From assembly GCF_050753345.1 (NCBI RefSeq), contig NZ_JBLZFX010000008.1:42687-106686 (forward strand): DNA of 64,000 bases, read 5' to 3'. Position 1 is the first letter of the stretch. Every line of letters begins with the position of its first letter. A program made the position numbers and the translations under genes. Source of the DNA: Alkalinema pantanalense (GTDB lineage: Bacteria; Cyanobacteriota; Cyanobacteriia; Leptolyngbyales; Leptolyngbyaceae). Positions 1-8,760 of this stretch are shown here, in pieces. A model generated the notes under the pieces. It worked only from the letters and a program-made list of their open reading frames with translations. It did not search any database and had not been told where the DNA came from.

Positions 1-503
1 TTGCCCAACGGGCAGATACCAGTTCCAATGCTGGCTTGGCGCAAGTGTTGCAGGAGTCCACACTGTCGTTGCTGCGGCACCCGGAATACTGGGTCTATGC
101 AGGTGGAGAAACGAAAAATGCAGGACTGACAGCGGCGGAAGCGGAATTTAACCGCATGGCCCTGGCGGAACGGAGTAAGTTTAAGGGCGAGTCGCTTTCC
201 AATGTGAGTGGACAGTTGAAGCAAGCGGATAGTAGTTCCCTGACCGTTGCCCAGAAGGGAGAGCTTGCAACCCAAGCACCGGGGGAATATATTGTGGTGA
301 CCCTGGTGGTAGGGGCGGAAGGTAAAGTTGATTTACCGAAGATTACCAGCGCAGATGATGTGCGGAAGGCATTGAGTGTATTAGGAAGTGTCTCGAGCGA
401 TCGCTTAATGGCCTTAGAAGTACTGTGGACGCCACAGGCAGACGGGGATGTCTTCACTAGTGATGACATGATTGTCAGCTATCCCACGTTGAAGCTGGTG
501 TAA
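1..503 (+). CDS. DUF1517-type protein, C-terminal part (5' end outside window)
   Basis: The open frame runs into the window from the left edge: in-frame codons before the TTG at 36 read QRADTSSNAGLAQVLQES without a stop, so that TTG is probably an internal Leu codon. The visible 166 or so residues have a helical segment with LLRHPEYWVY followed by an alpha/beta part containing GEYIVVTLVV, and near the end ALEVLWTPQ. This matches my memory of the soluble domain of cyanobacterial and plastid DUF1517 proteins, membrane-anchored proteins of unknown biochemical function. The N-terminal membrane segment would lie upstream and cannot be seen. A strong terminator follows directly. Family call is from recognition, not a search. 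Confidence 0.75.
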   Translation, partial: AQRADTSSNAGLAQVLQESTLSLLRHPEYWVYAGGETKNAGLTAAEAEFNRMALAERSKFKGESLSNVSGQLKQADSSSLTVAQKGELATQAPGEYIVVTLVVGAEGKVDLPKITSADDVRKALSVLGSVSSDRLMALEVLWTPQADGDVFTSDDMIVSYPTLKLV

Positions 504-525
504 GTTAGATTGTTTTACGGAGATG

Positions 526-555
526 GGATGCGTTTTCAATAGCGCATCCTTTTTT
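526..555 (+). terminator. Rho-independent terminator after the DUF1517-type gene
   Basis: GGATGCG (526-532) pairs perfectly with CGCATCC (543-549) around a 10-nt loop, and a run of six T follows at once. It lies 23 nt after the stop codon. Confidence 0.9.
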
Positions 556-878
556 GTTCACTAAAATCCATTGAGTTTATTTTTGATTGTTTGTTATAGC
601 TGTAGCCAAAATTGTGAGGATGATCATCTTTTTGAAAAAGGAGACTTTAAGATAATTTGACCGATTCCCCCTTAATAAGCAGGATAGGGGGGATGGAATC
701 TGTCGCATCAATAGAATCAATTAGATATCACTTGGATATTACTGTCCCAAACTCATTGGTTATAGCTATATTAAAATTGAATGATTCTATAAGTTTTTAT
801 TTGACATTGATAAATCAATAACGATTTCTGTTTTTTGAACTATTGAAAATTGATTGACCTCAATTGTTCTGGATTGCT
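556..878. other. AT-rich intergenic stretch, no gene seen
   Basis: Between the terminator and the TPR gene the DNA is AT-rich with short T and A runs and no convincing reading frame on either strand. It probably holds the promoter of the downstream TPR gene. I could not pick out a clear -35/-10 pair. Confidence 0.5.
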
Positions 879-1307
879 ATGGATAATGCACATTTGGGAA
901 TTGCCTTGCTGTCATTGGGGGGGATCGCAACGATCGGCGCGGGATCGCTATTCTGGGCTTATAAAGGCGCAGGCAGTGTGGCTGTCCTGTTCCTAGAAGT
1001 GATGCCAGCACCGCAAGGTTTGCCCGATGCTATCCATTATTTATTTCAGACTGGGGTGAGTGCCTACTGTGCAGGCAATTATCGGCGTGCCCTGGATGCG
1101 TTTAATCAAGTGCTGCAAATCCAGGCTGATTTGGCCGAGGCGTTCCACGATCGGGGGCTCTGTCTGGCCAATCTACGGCAGGACGATCAAGCAACTCGTA
1201 GTTTTGTTAGGGCGGCGGAGTTGTATCTAGTCCAAAACGATTGGCCATCAGCCGAGCTTGTGAAACAGCATTTAAGGGCGCTGAAGCAGCGCAAGCAGGC
1301 AAAATAA
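879..1307 (+). CDS. Small membrane-anchored TPR protein
   Basis: A 142-aa protein. Residues about 5-35 form one hydrophobic segment that should anchor it in a membrane. After it come two helix-turn-helix units with TPR character: GVSAYCAGNYRRALDAFNQV and the next unit AEAFHDRGLCLANLRQDDQA, followed by a Lys/Arg-rich C-terminus. TPR units bind other proteins, so a scaffold role is likely, but no partner is indicated by the neighbours. I chose the ATG at 879; an in-frame TTG at 864 would add five residues. It lies alone between two long gaps on the plus strand, so it is probably its own transcription unit. Confidence 0.75.
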   Translation: MDNAHLGIALLSLGGIATIGAGSLFWAYKGAGSVAVLFLEVMPAPQGLPDAIHYLFQTGVSAYCAGNYRRALDAFNQVLQIQADLAEAFHDRGLCLANLRQDDQATRSFVRAAELYLVQNDWPSAELVKQHLRALKQRKQAK

Positions 1308-1385
1308 TCGCCGTGCTGTTTGGCTAGGGTGACTGAAACGGTTCTGGAATGGCCTGTTGAGGGCTGGCTAGGAGATTGCTAGATT

Positions 1386-1416
1386 ACTGAGTAAGGAGAC
1401 GACTGAGTAAGGAGAC
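1386..1416. repeat. Two-copy 16-bp tandem repeat
   Basis: ACTGAGTAAGGAGAC occurs at 1386-1400 and again at 1402-1416, a period of 16 bp, in the gap before the HAD gene. Its role, if any, is unknown. Confidence 0.8.
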
Positions 1417-1494
1417 CAGCTTAGGCTACTCTATAACAACGTCTCCTCACAACAGCGTCCTTCCTCGGTTCCCTGATGGGTAACTCCTCTGAAT

Positions 1495-2250
1495 ATGCGT
1501 AGTCCTAATTTATTGGCCTTAGATTTTGATGGTGTCATCTGTGATGGCCTGTTTGAGTATTTTCAGACCGCTTGGCGTGCCTATTGCCAGCTATGGCATC
1601 CAGACAATACCCCCCCGACCGAAGAAGTTGCCCAAACCTTCTATCGACTGCGTCCGGTGGTGGAAACAGGCTGGGAGATGCCCGTTTTGATCCATGCTTT
1701 AGAGTCAGGGTTTAGCGAAGCTGCAATTTTGCAAGAGTGGCCCAACCTCGCCCTAGAACTGTTGCATCACCATCGCCTGAATCCGAAAGAAGTGGGGGCG
1801 ATCGTCGATCGTATTCGAGATCAATGGATTGCCCAGGATCTGCCGAGTTGGTTAGGTGAACATCGCTTTTATCCAGGGGTGATCGATCGACTCAAAGCCA
1901 CTGAAAATTTTGTCATTATTAGTACCAAAGAAGCGCGATTTATTCGCCAATTACTGCAAGAACAAGGGGTTGAAATTCAAGATGATCGGTTGTTTGGCAA
2001 AGAAAAACAACGGCCTAAGTACGAAATTCTGCGCCAACTTAAACCGGAGTATGACACGATTTGGTTTATTGAAGATCGCCTCAAAACATTGCAAATGATT
2101 GAACAGCATCCTGAGTTAACGGATGTGGAACTTTTTTTAGCGGATTGGGGCTATAACCTGGTACGCGATCGGGATATTGCTCAACAGAGCGATCGGCTCC
2201 ATCTACTGAACCTGGATCAGTTTCAACAATCGTTTGACCTATGGTCTTAA
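1495..2250 (+). CDS. HAD-superfamily hydrolase
   Basis: A 251-aa protein opening with LALDFDGVICDG, the HAD motif I in which the first Asp (residue 10) is the nucleophile and the second the acid/base. Later parts fit a HAD core with a helical cap: VIISTKEARF is a plausible motif II/III area and TIWFIEDRLKTL holds the acidic motif IV position (E-D). These enzymes usually hydrolyse phosphate esters. The substrate cannot be told; the closest kind I recall is a widespread cyanobacterial HAD protein annotated only as hydrolase. ATG at 1495 places motif I ten residues from the start, as usual for the family. It stands alone, 187 bp after the TPR gene. Confidence 0.85.
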   Translation: MRSPNLLALDFDGVICDGLFEYFQTAWRAYCQLWHPDNTPPTEEVAQTFYRLRPVVETGWEMPVLIHALESGFSEAAILQEWPNLALELLHHHRLNPKEVGAIVDRIRDQWIAQDLPSWLGEHRFYPGVIDRLKATENFVIISTKEARFIRQLLQEQGVEIQDDRLFGKEKQRPKYEILRQLKPEYDTIWFIEDRLKTLQMIEQHPELTDVELFLADWGYNLVRDRDIAQQSDRLHLLNLDQFQQSFDLWS

Positions 2251-2582
2251 CTGCCTTTACCCGATCTGCTGGGATAGTGCATTAGGACTGCTTTCCAGTG
2301 CCCTGGATGAACCAAGAGGAGGATCAATTCTGAAGGAATTTTGTTGGTAGGCAACAGATGATGTCAAAATTGCAAAAAATGTCCAACAGAAAAAACTGGT
2401 CTCATCAAAATTAGAAAGCCGATCGTGGCTTCTACCTTTTCCAGCAACGTCTGAAACAGAAAACATTGCTCGGCAGAAGAAATAACCACGATCGGCGAGT
2501 CACACGCTGGAATGAGTTGCTAATAACTAGCACATAAAATCAACTGACTGAGAGACTGGCAGCGACTCATGTTGCTATCAGG
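2251..2582. other. Intergenic gap between convergent genes
   Basis: A 332-bp gap between the HAD gene and the minus-strand DUF6345-like gene. It carries only a 69-codon minus-strand frame of atypical composition, which I do not accept. I saw no strong hairpin followed by a T run. Confidence 0.5.
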
Positions 2583-4388
2583 CTAATGTTGCCACCAGAT
2601 TGTCAACCCCGTCGAAGTTGCGGGTGGTGCAGGGTTGGTGAAATAGATGCCATCGCCTTCATGGCCTGGAATCATCACCACGGCACCATAGCCCGTTACT
2701 TCGCCTCCATGGGTTCGTTGCCATTGATAGGAAGATGAACCATTGGTCGCATGGAACCAAGAATCAAGAATCCGCGAATTCAACGCAATGTGATAGCCAA
2801 AGTGATAGGAAATGTCATCATTGATAAACATGGTTGTGCGGAAACCTGCCACTTGACGTAATCCCTTAAACACACGCCACCACGGATCAGGCCAGTTGGC
2901 TCGATCGGGCGGAGCCGGAATAATGGAACAGCCCTTCAAGAATAGGTACCGCATACTGCTGCCACTGCGATCGCCGTAGGCCGGTTGAGTGCCTAGATTG
3001 AGATCCACAATGTCGCAACAATTGCTGCGTGTTGTGAATAGCCAATTGGCTCCATGGCCTTCCATCAGCACAACATTCCACTTGTCCACAAAGGAATCTT
3101 CCTGATTGAGCCAGAGCCGAGGTTCATCCCAATAGTAATCACCATAGGTAATGGCTGGGAATCCCATGAGTTTGCCCCAAGCCATGCCATTTTTCAAATC
3201 GTTGGCGTCATCTACCCACGCGCTATGATCATTTCGAACCACATACCGACCCACCGTTGGGCTTTGGAGGATCGATCCAGTGGGGCCTCCTGGTAGCTGA
3301 GCGAGCTTGTCGGATTGTAACTGCTTCACGCCACTCGGTTCGCTTGGTAGCTCACGAGCTTGGGTATCTTCCACCACTACGGGTTCCGGGGGATTCTTCA
3401 GCGCTGCCACTAACCCTGAGAAGAAGGCTTTACCGACCCCATTGGGCGAAGAAATTTCAGCCGTAAAGGTATAAGCAGGTTGCACGTATTTACGATCGTT
3501 GCCGGAATAGACCAAACTGGGTTGAGTCACCCGAATTTCCGAAGCACCGCGAAACTTCTGTTTCAGTAGGCTTTCAATTTCATCATAGACTTCTCGATCG
3601 CGCCGTAGTTCAGTCGGTAAATTAGTCGGTACCAACTGTTGTAATCGCCGTTCCAGTCCTTCTAGCTTGCCTTGGTTCCCTAAATCCACTAAGAGCTGTG
3701 ACCCTTCTCCAATCACAGGTTTTTGATTGAGGCTTCTGGAAAAAATCACCGTTTGTAAAACATTCTGGGTTACGGGTGATTGCCCTTGCTTCACATCTGC
3801 TTTTTGTAGGGTTACCAGTTGTCGGGGCTCAAATTGACTACTGTCTGATGGCAACAACTTGAGCGTATTCACGTGGTTCAATGCCACTTTCAACGCTTCA
3901 TTGCGGTTTAGCAATGTAATCTTATTGCTTGCCAACTGTTCAGCTCGGGGCAGGAAAAAGATATGGCCTGTGTTCTCATCCAGGGATAGTCGGGTAAAGG
4001 ATTGATCCCTTTCCATGAAGACTTTGAGCCGATTCGGCGAAAGCAGCAGTGGAGACAAGAGCGGTTGCTTCAGATTGGGGAGCGTTTGAACTCTGGGTTT
4101 TTCGATCAGATTTTGTTGTAGGCGCAGTTGTTCAATCAGTTTAGGCTGAACTTGTAACCGCTTCATTGCATAGATCTGCATCCCTTGGGGCGATTCCAGG
4201 GGAACCCGTTCCATGATAATTTTTGGGGTGAGACCGATCGGCTTAATCACATCCGGTCGCTTGATGATAGGATCCCGAATCGGCCCAGGGAACTGGCTTT
4301 GCCCCATAGCAGCACTCAAAAACAATACTGTAATGAGGGTGGTTCCAGAGAGTAAGAGTTTTGTAAATAAGCGATTGGATATCAGCAT
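2583..4388 (-). CDS. Secreted DUF6345-like protein, possible caspase-fold protease zymogen
   Basis: A 601-aa protein with a signal peptide (hydrophobic residues 10-28, AMGQS near the cleavage point). Residues about 150-330 resemble a PepSY/FTP-type propeptide: NRNEALKVALNHVN, then GEGSQLLVDLGNQGKLEG. The C-terminal 220 residues match what I remember of DUF6345, with the blocks VLMEGHGANWLF (H445, G446) and YLFLKGCSII (C487). A His-Gly after one hydrophobic strand and a Cys at the end of the next is the clan CD (caspase/gingipain/legumain) layout, so a Cys-His peptidase with an N-terminal inhibitor domain is possible. This is inference; no activity is shown. The gene stands alone between long gaps. 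Confidence 0.75.
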   Translation of the reverse strand: MLISNRLFTKLLLSGTTLITVLFLSAAMGQSQFPGPIRDPIIKRPDVIKPIGLTPKIIMERVPLESPQGMQIYAMKRLQVQPKLIEQLRLQQNLIEKPRVQTLPNLKQPLLSPLLLSPNRLKVFMERDQSFTRLSLDENTGHIFFLPRAEQLASNKITLLNRNEALKVALNHVNTLKLLPSDSSQFEPRQLVTLQKADVKQGQSPVTQNVLQTVIFSRSLNQKPVIGEGSQLLVDLGNQGKLEGLERRLQQLVPTNLPTELRRDREVYDEIESLLKQKFRGASEIRVTQPSLVYSGNDRKYVQPAYTFTAEISSPNGVGKAFFSGLVAALKNPPEPVVVEDTQARELPSEPSGVKQLQSDKLAQLPGGPTGSILQSPTVGRYVVRNDHSAWVDDANDLKNGMAWGKLMGFPAITYGDYYWDEPRLWLNQEDSFVDKWNVVLMEGHGANWLFTTRSNCCDIVDLNLGTQPAYGDRSGSSMRYLFLKGCSIIPAPPDRANWPDPWWRVFKGLRQVAGFRTTMFINDDISYHFGYHIALNSRILDSWFHATNGSSSYQWQRTHGGEVTGYGAVVMIPGHEGDGIYFTNPAPPATSTGLTIWWQH

Positions 4389-5305
4389 AATTTCCTTCCC
4401 AAATCATGTCCTAGAGAGGGGCTGACCTGAAAATTAGGTTTGCTACCGACGATCGAAGAGCCTCGATTTCAGGTCTTTTTTTGGGATAGATGCATTTCCC
4501 CGTGCTCCCTATAGTCTTTACGGAACAGTATTGACGGATCTCAGTTCTCCGGTTGTATGGGAGATTCGTTAATCGTTTGGGCCACAACAGGTCGGCGGAA
4601 CTTTGAAGGTTAGAAAAGCCTCCGCCATGGGAGATGTGTCACGATCGCCCACCAATAAAAACTCTATGTTCGATCGTGAGGAGATAACCGATGGAGAGAA
4701 CTACTCATGCGATGATTAAAATCATCTTTTTTAATTCATCTATTCCCTAAATATTCCGTAGATATTCAAAAAGCATTGGCAAAACATGAACTCCAGTCAT
4801 GCTTTTTAAAGAATTGAATCGGTTGTATCCGGTGTTGTCTTTCATCAAGGAGAACAAGGAAAATCTTGACTACTAGCCTTTAACGACTAGCGTTTAGCTA
4901 ATCACTTTTAACTACTAACCAGTCTTATCAAACCAGTATTGTCCAACTAGTATTAGTAAGCTCTAAAAACTGGCAGGACTGTACAGACAATCAATCTGAA
5001 TAGATAACCCATCTGAAAGTCAAATTTTCAGAGATGGATGCGTTAACCGCAAAGATCTTAGAGACCAATGCGTCAGAGGCCCATGCGTGAGTGGCTCAGT
5101 CAGAGATTAAATCAAAGGTTCAGTCAAAGGTTCAGTCAAAAACTAACGTTAAAGACCTGTAGGGATTTTACCTATTTCAATTGTAGAAAATCCCTTGAAA
5201 AACTGAAATGTTGAATAGAAAATTAACGTTTTATTGAACCGTTGATTGTCGGTTGGTGTGTGATTGGAGGGGGCATCAACCCATGGCGCTGTGATATAGG
5301 CAGTC
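4389..5305. other. Long intergenic region with short repeats, no gene seen
   Basis: A 917-bp gap between two minus-strand genes. No frame with coding character is present. It is rich in short direct repeats: TCAAAGGTTCAG twice in tandem (5112-5135) plus a partial third copy, and an imperfect ATGCGT-based 15-bp pair near 5068-5096. The 4434-4700 end should carry the promoter of the DUF6345-like gene. The function of the rest is unknown. Confidence 0.6.
5112..5140. repeat. 12-bp tandem repeat, about 2.4 copies
   Basis: TCAAAGGTTCAG at 5112-5123 and 5124-5135 followed by TCAAA. Perfect copies suggest recent slippage. Confidence 0.85.
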
Positions 5306-6601
5306 CTAAAAGTTGGAATGGGGGGGATTGGGCGATCGGTTTAAAAGAGGCGTAGTCGGAGTGGAGAGGGGTTGAGCTGGTTCTACGCCAGCTTTGCTTA
5401 AATCAGTGCTCTCCACCTGCTCGAGTATCGCTGCATGGACAATATTTCCCAGGACATTTAACATCGTGGAAAGTCCATCAATGAGTCGATTTACCCCGGC
5501 GACGATCGCCACTCCTTCCACGGGGAGCCCCGCAGCCGTCAATACCGTCGTCATCATGATGATCCCTGCACCGGGAACCCCAGCTGTACTCAAGGACACT
5601 AAGAAAGTACTGAGAAAGACTGTGGAGAGTACTGTCGGAGTGAGGGGGATCTGGAACAATTGCGCAATGAAAATCGCGTTAAAGCCCTGCATAATTGCTG
5701 AACCATCCCGCTTCAATGCTGTCCCTAAAGGAATCGCAAAGCTCGCGATCTCATCTCGCATCCCATAGGCGGTCTGGGCATCCTTGAGCGTGACAGGTAA
5801 AGCTGCATTGGAACTAGCGGTTGCAAACGCTAGGGACAGGCTAGGCGAAAAGTTTTGAAAGATTTTGAGGGGAGAAATTTTGAAGGCAATCAGTAGGACA
5901 ATGTAAACGGCAATCATCCATAGAATTGCAATAAAGTTTCCTGCCACGTAGTTAAATAACCTAACAATAATGCCTAAACCTTGCTTAGCAATGACGGAAC
6001 TCATCAACGCAAAAACACCGATCGGTGAAGTATAAAGCACAAGAAATAAAACTTTCTCGCTAATGGCATAGATACTCTCAATCAACTGAACAAACGGTTG
6101 GGCTTGTTTTCCCGCTTGCTGGATTCCTAGACCTAGCAACGCGGCTGAAAAAATGGTTTGTAATAAATGCCCCGTTGCCAGCGCTGTGAGAGGATTAGTG
6201 GGGACTAAGCTAATCAGCCATGCCAATACATCGGGAGCCTGGGGAGAGACCAGTACAGGTTCGATCGCAAGATCTGTCATTTGAACGGACGATCGCAGGA
6301 CTATCGCCGTTCCCATGCCCAACGCAACGGCCACTGAACTCGTGAGGCAATAACCGCCCAAAAGCCGGACTGTATATCGCCCCATTTCGGCGGCATTCCG
6401 GATGCGTGTCATTGCCAAAATCAGTGAGGAGAAGATGAGGGGCACAACAACAAACTGAATCAGCCGCAGAAAGACTTGCCCTAATGGATCAAACCCGTAA
6501 TGATCAATTGCCCCAACCCAGGTAGGGCAGAGTTCATGGAGGGCTGTTCCAACTGCTACGCCTCCCACTAAAGCCAGCAAAATGAGAGTTGAAAGAGTCA
6601 T
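5306..6601 (-). CDS. Dicarboxylate/amino acid:cation symporter (DAACS family)
   Basis: A 431-aa inner-membrane transporter of the GltP/DctA/SstT family, which couples uptake of glutamate, aspartate, dicarboxylates or neutral amino acids to Na+ or H+. About eight hydrophobic spans are visible. Family blocks are present: RLIQFVVVPLIFSSL near the N-terminus, ASSNAALPVTL in place of the usual hairpin SSSATLP, and LSTAGVPGAGIIMM for the second hairpin region. The normally conserved NMDG motif reads LKRDGSA, so Asn and Met are replaced while Asp-Gly remain; this may change substrate or coupling and makes a specific substrate name unsafe. The C-terminus is a short Pro/Thr-rich tail. No transport or metabolic partner lies next to it. 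Confidence 0.85.
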   Translation of the reverse strand: MTLSTLILLALVGGVAVGTALHELCPTWVGAIDHYGFDPLGQVFLRLIQFVVVPLIFSSLILAMTRIRNAAEMGRYTVRLLGGYCLTSSVAVALGMGTAIVLRSSVQMTDLAIEPVLVSPQAPDVLAWLISLVPTNPLTALATGHLLQTIFSAALLGLGIQQAGKQAQPFVQLIESIYAISEKVLFLVLYTSPIGVFALMSSVIAKQGLGIIVRLFNYVAGNFIAILWMIAVYIVLLIAFKISPLKIFQNFSPSLSLAFATASSNAALPVTLKDAQTAYGMRDEIASFAIPLGTALKRDGSAIMQGFNAIFIAQLFQIPLTPTVLSTVFLSTFLVSLSTAGVPGAGIIMMTTVLTAAGLPVEGVAIVAGVNRLIDGLSTMLNVLGNIVHAAILEQVESTDLSKAGVEPAQPLSTPTTPLLNRSPNPPHSNF

Positions 6602-6920
6602 AATCCGCGATCGTACTCACTAACGCGCACCACAAAACTAATTTATCTGAGTTTTGTACCATCTATTGTGTTCCGTGGATGAGTCGGGGGGTGCATGATG
6701 TGGTAATGGGGGGAGAAGGTAAGGGATACAAGAGGGGAAAGGGGGGAAGGGGGAAGTGCACCCGAGGTCGGGTCGGGTTGGAAATCTGGTGCGATCGCCG
6801 ATCGCTGCATAAATCTCCCAACTCCACCGTGGAAAGATCTAACTGCGAGGAATCGTCCATTTGACCTGTCCCGTAGCCAATGTTTTTCCTTTAGTTAGCC
6901 CTCAACTTACGGAGACTCCC
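6602..6920. other. Intergenic region with a G-run cluster
   Basis: A 319-bp divergent gap. Five G runs on the plus strand (6708-6713, 6723-6725, 6734-6737, 6741-6746, 6749-6753) are spaced closely enough to form a G-quadruplex, about 170 bp before the RTX gene. Promoters for the symporter and the RTX gene must also lie here. Confidence 0.6.
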
Positions 6921-8633
6921 ATGGGAATTTTTGCATTCTTCTCTCCCTTCAATGACGGTTCCCTATTTGTTGTAGGAGACAACCAAAACAATGCAATTAC
7001 AATTGGTCGCAATGCCGCTGGCGATCTAGAAATTAATAATGGTAGTGTTCAGATTTTTGGTAATCGTCGTAGTTTCTCGAGCAATAGCCAAATTCAAGTC
7101 TTTGGCTTAGGCGGTAATGACACCATTACCATTGATGAAAGTAAAGGCAAACTACCCACTGCCCATATCTTTGGGGGATTGGGGAACGACATTATCAAAG
7201 GTGGCTCCGCGATCGACTATCTCTACGGCGGGGATGGTAATGACTTTATCGACGGCAACGGTGGCAACGATTTTGCCTTTCTTGGTGCAGGGGATGACGT
7301 ATTCCAGTGGGATCCCGGTGATGGCAGTGACCTCGTAGAAGGGGGGCTGGGACTGGATACCATGATTTTCAATGGCTCCAACGGCGATGAAATATTTGAC
7401 TTCTCTGCCAAGGGCGATCGGCTGCGCTTCTTCCGCAACTTGGGCAATATCGTCATGGATACCAATGATATTGAACGAGTGGATGTCAACGCATTGGGTG
7501 GCGCAGATACGATTACCATTAACAATCTAGCGACAACCGATGTTAAAGATATTCAAATTAACCTCGGTGCATCCCTAGGGGAAATCCTGGGAGACAGCAA
7601 ACTGGATTCCATTATCATCAACGGAACCGACAATGCAGATACGATCGATCTCACCAGTAACGATAGTGGTCATCGGATAACTGGCTTAGCTGCTGCTGTA
7701 CAAATTAGTGGTGCAGAAGCAACTGATAAACTGGCTGTCAATGCCCTCGGTGGCAATGATACCCTTCGTGCCAATACCCTACGCAGTACCTTAATTCAAT
7801 TCACTGCCGATGGGGGTGATGGGGATGATGTCATCCTCGGCGGGCTAGGTGCAGATGTTTTATTCGGCGGTTTGGGGAACGACTTTATTGACGGGAATGG
7901 TGGTAATGATATCGCTTTTCTTGGTGCAGGGAACGATATCTTCCAATGGGATCCCGGTGACGGCAGTGATGTTGTGGAAGGTCAGGCTGGCTTCGACACC
8001 CTACGATTTAACGGTGCCAACATTGCTGAAATTTTTGACATTGTCGCCAACGGCGATCGGGCGAAGTTAAATCGCAACGTAGGCAACATCGTCATGGATT
8101 TTGATGATACTGAAAAGATTGAACTCAATGCCCTAGGCGGTGCGGACATCATTAATATTCAATCCCTCGTGGGTACCGATGTTCAAGAGATTGTCATCAA
8201 CCTAGCAGCAGCGGGTTTAACCACTGGAGATGGCACTGTTGATCAAGTCAATATCTTTGGTACCAATGGCGATGATGGCATTGTGATTGCCAGTAACACA
8301 ACAGGTTCTATCATCAGCGGCCTCAGCGCAAGCATTAGCCTATTAGGAAGCGATCCAACGGATCAGTTTTCAATCAACGGACTTAATGGTAACGATATTA
8401 TTGAGAGCAGCTTTTTCTCTAACACATCTGGATTATTAGTTCTATCCGGTGGCGCAGGGGATGATGTTCTTGTGGGAAGTGCAGGCAACGATCGGTTACT
8501 CGGCAATGATGGCGACGATATTCTACTGGGCAATGCAGGTGACGATCGATTAGATGGCGGAAATGGGGATGATATTTTGATTGGGGGTGAGGGGAATGAT
8601 GTGCTTTTGAACGGCGAAGTCAACAGCCAATAA
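6921..8633 (+). CDS. RTX-type calcium-binding repeat protein
   Basis: A 570-aa acidic protein built of Gly-Asp-rich nonapeptides of the GGxGxDxxx kind, which form Ca2+-binding parallel beta-rolls. Clusters lie near residues 50-145, 290-355 and at the C-terminus (about 505-565, e.g. GGNGDDILIGGEGND). No Sec signal peptide is visible, as expected for proteins exported by type I secretion with a C-terminal signal; no transporter genes are nearby. Residues 108 onward are duplicated 213 residues later. No catalytic domain is recognisable, so a surface or extracellular structural role is most likely. I chose the ATG at 6921 because GGAG precedes it at about 6 nt; a TTG at 6861 would add 20 residues. 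Confidence 0.9.
   Translation: MGIFAFFSPFNDGSLFVVGDNQNNAITIGRNAAGDLEINNGSVQIFGNRRSFSSNSQIQVFGLGGNDTITIDESKGKLPTAHIFGGLGNDIIKGGSAIDYLYGGDGNDFIDGNGGNDFAFLGAGDDVFQWDPGDGSDLVEGGLGLDTMIFNGSNGDEIFDFSAKGDRLRFFRNLGNIVMDTNDIERVDVNALGGADTITINNLATTDVKDIQINLGASLGEILGDSKLDSIIINGTDNADTIDLTSNDSGHRITGLAAAVQISGAEATDKLAVNALGGNDTLRANTLRSTLIQFTADGGDGDDVILGGLGADVLFGGLGNDFIDGNGGNDIAFLGAGNDIFQWDPGDGSDVVEGQAGFDTLRFNGANIAEIFDIVANGDRAKLNRNVGNIVMDFDDTEKIELNALGGADIINIQSLVGTDVQEIVINLAAAGLTTGDGTVDQVNIFGTNGDDGIVIASNTTGSIISGLSASISLLGSDPTDQFSINGLNGNDIIESSFFSNTSGLLVLSGGAGDDVLVGSAGNDRLLGNDGDDILLGNAGDDRLDGGNGDDILIGGEGNDVLLNGEVNSQ
7242..8240 (+). repeat. Internal 639-bp (213-residue) duplication in the RTX gene
   Basis: The blocks encoding FIDGNGGND and FQWDPGDGSD occur at 7242 and 7881, exactly 639 bp apart, and similarity carries on through GNIVMD and NALGGAD. 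The copies have diverged at many silent sites, so the duplication is not very recent. Confidence 0.85.
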
Positions 8634-8663
8634 AAAATATCGTCCATTGATCTTAATCTGTAA

Positions 8664-8690
8664 AAAGGTGGGAGCAATCCCACCTTTTTT
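8664..8690 (+). terminator. Rho-independent terminator after the RTX gene
   Basis: AAAGGTGGG (8664-8672) pairs with CCCACCTTT around a 6-nt loop and ends in six T. It starts 30 nt after the stop codon. Confidence 0.93.
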
Positions 8691-8760
8691 GTAGCCGTGC
8701 TTGTTCAATAGTATTGCTAGTATGACTCTTCTAAGGATGTGATGAGCGTTCCCAATTCCC

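Noticed and set aside
2257..2466. 69-codon minus-strand frame after the HAD gene
   Set aside because: No family resemblance, no good ribosome site, odd composition.
5112..5140. CRISPR-like repeat
   Set aside because: Repeats are 12 bp with no spacers; simple tandem repeat only.
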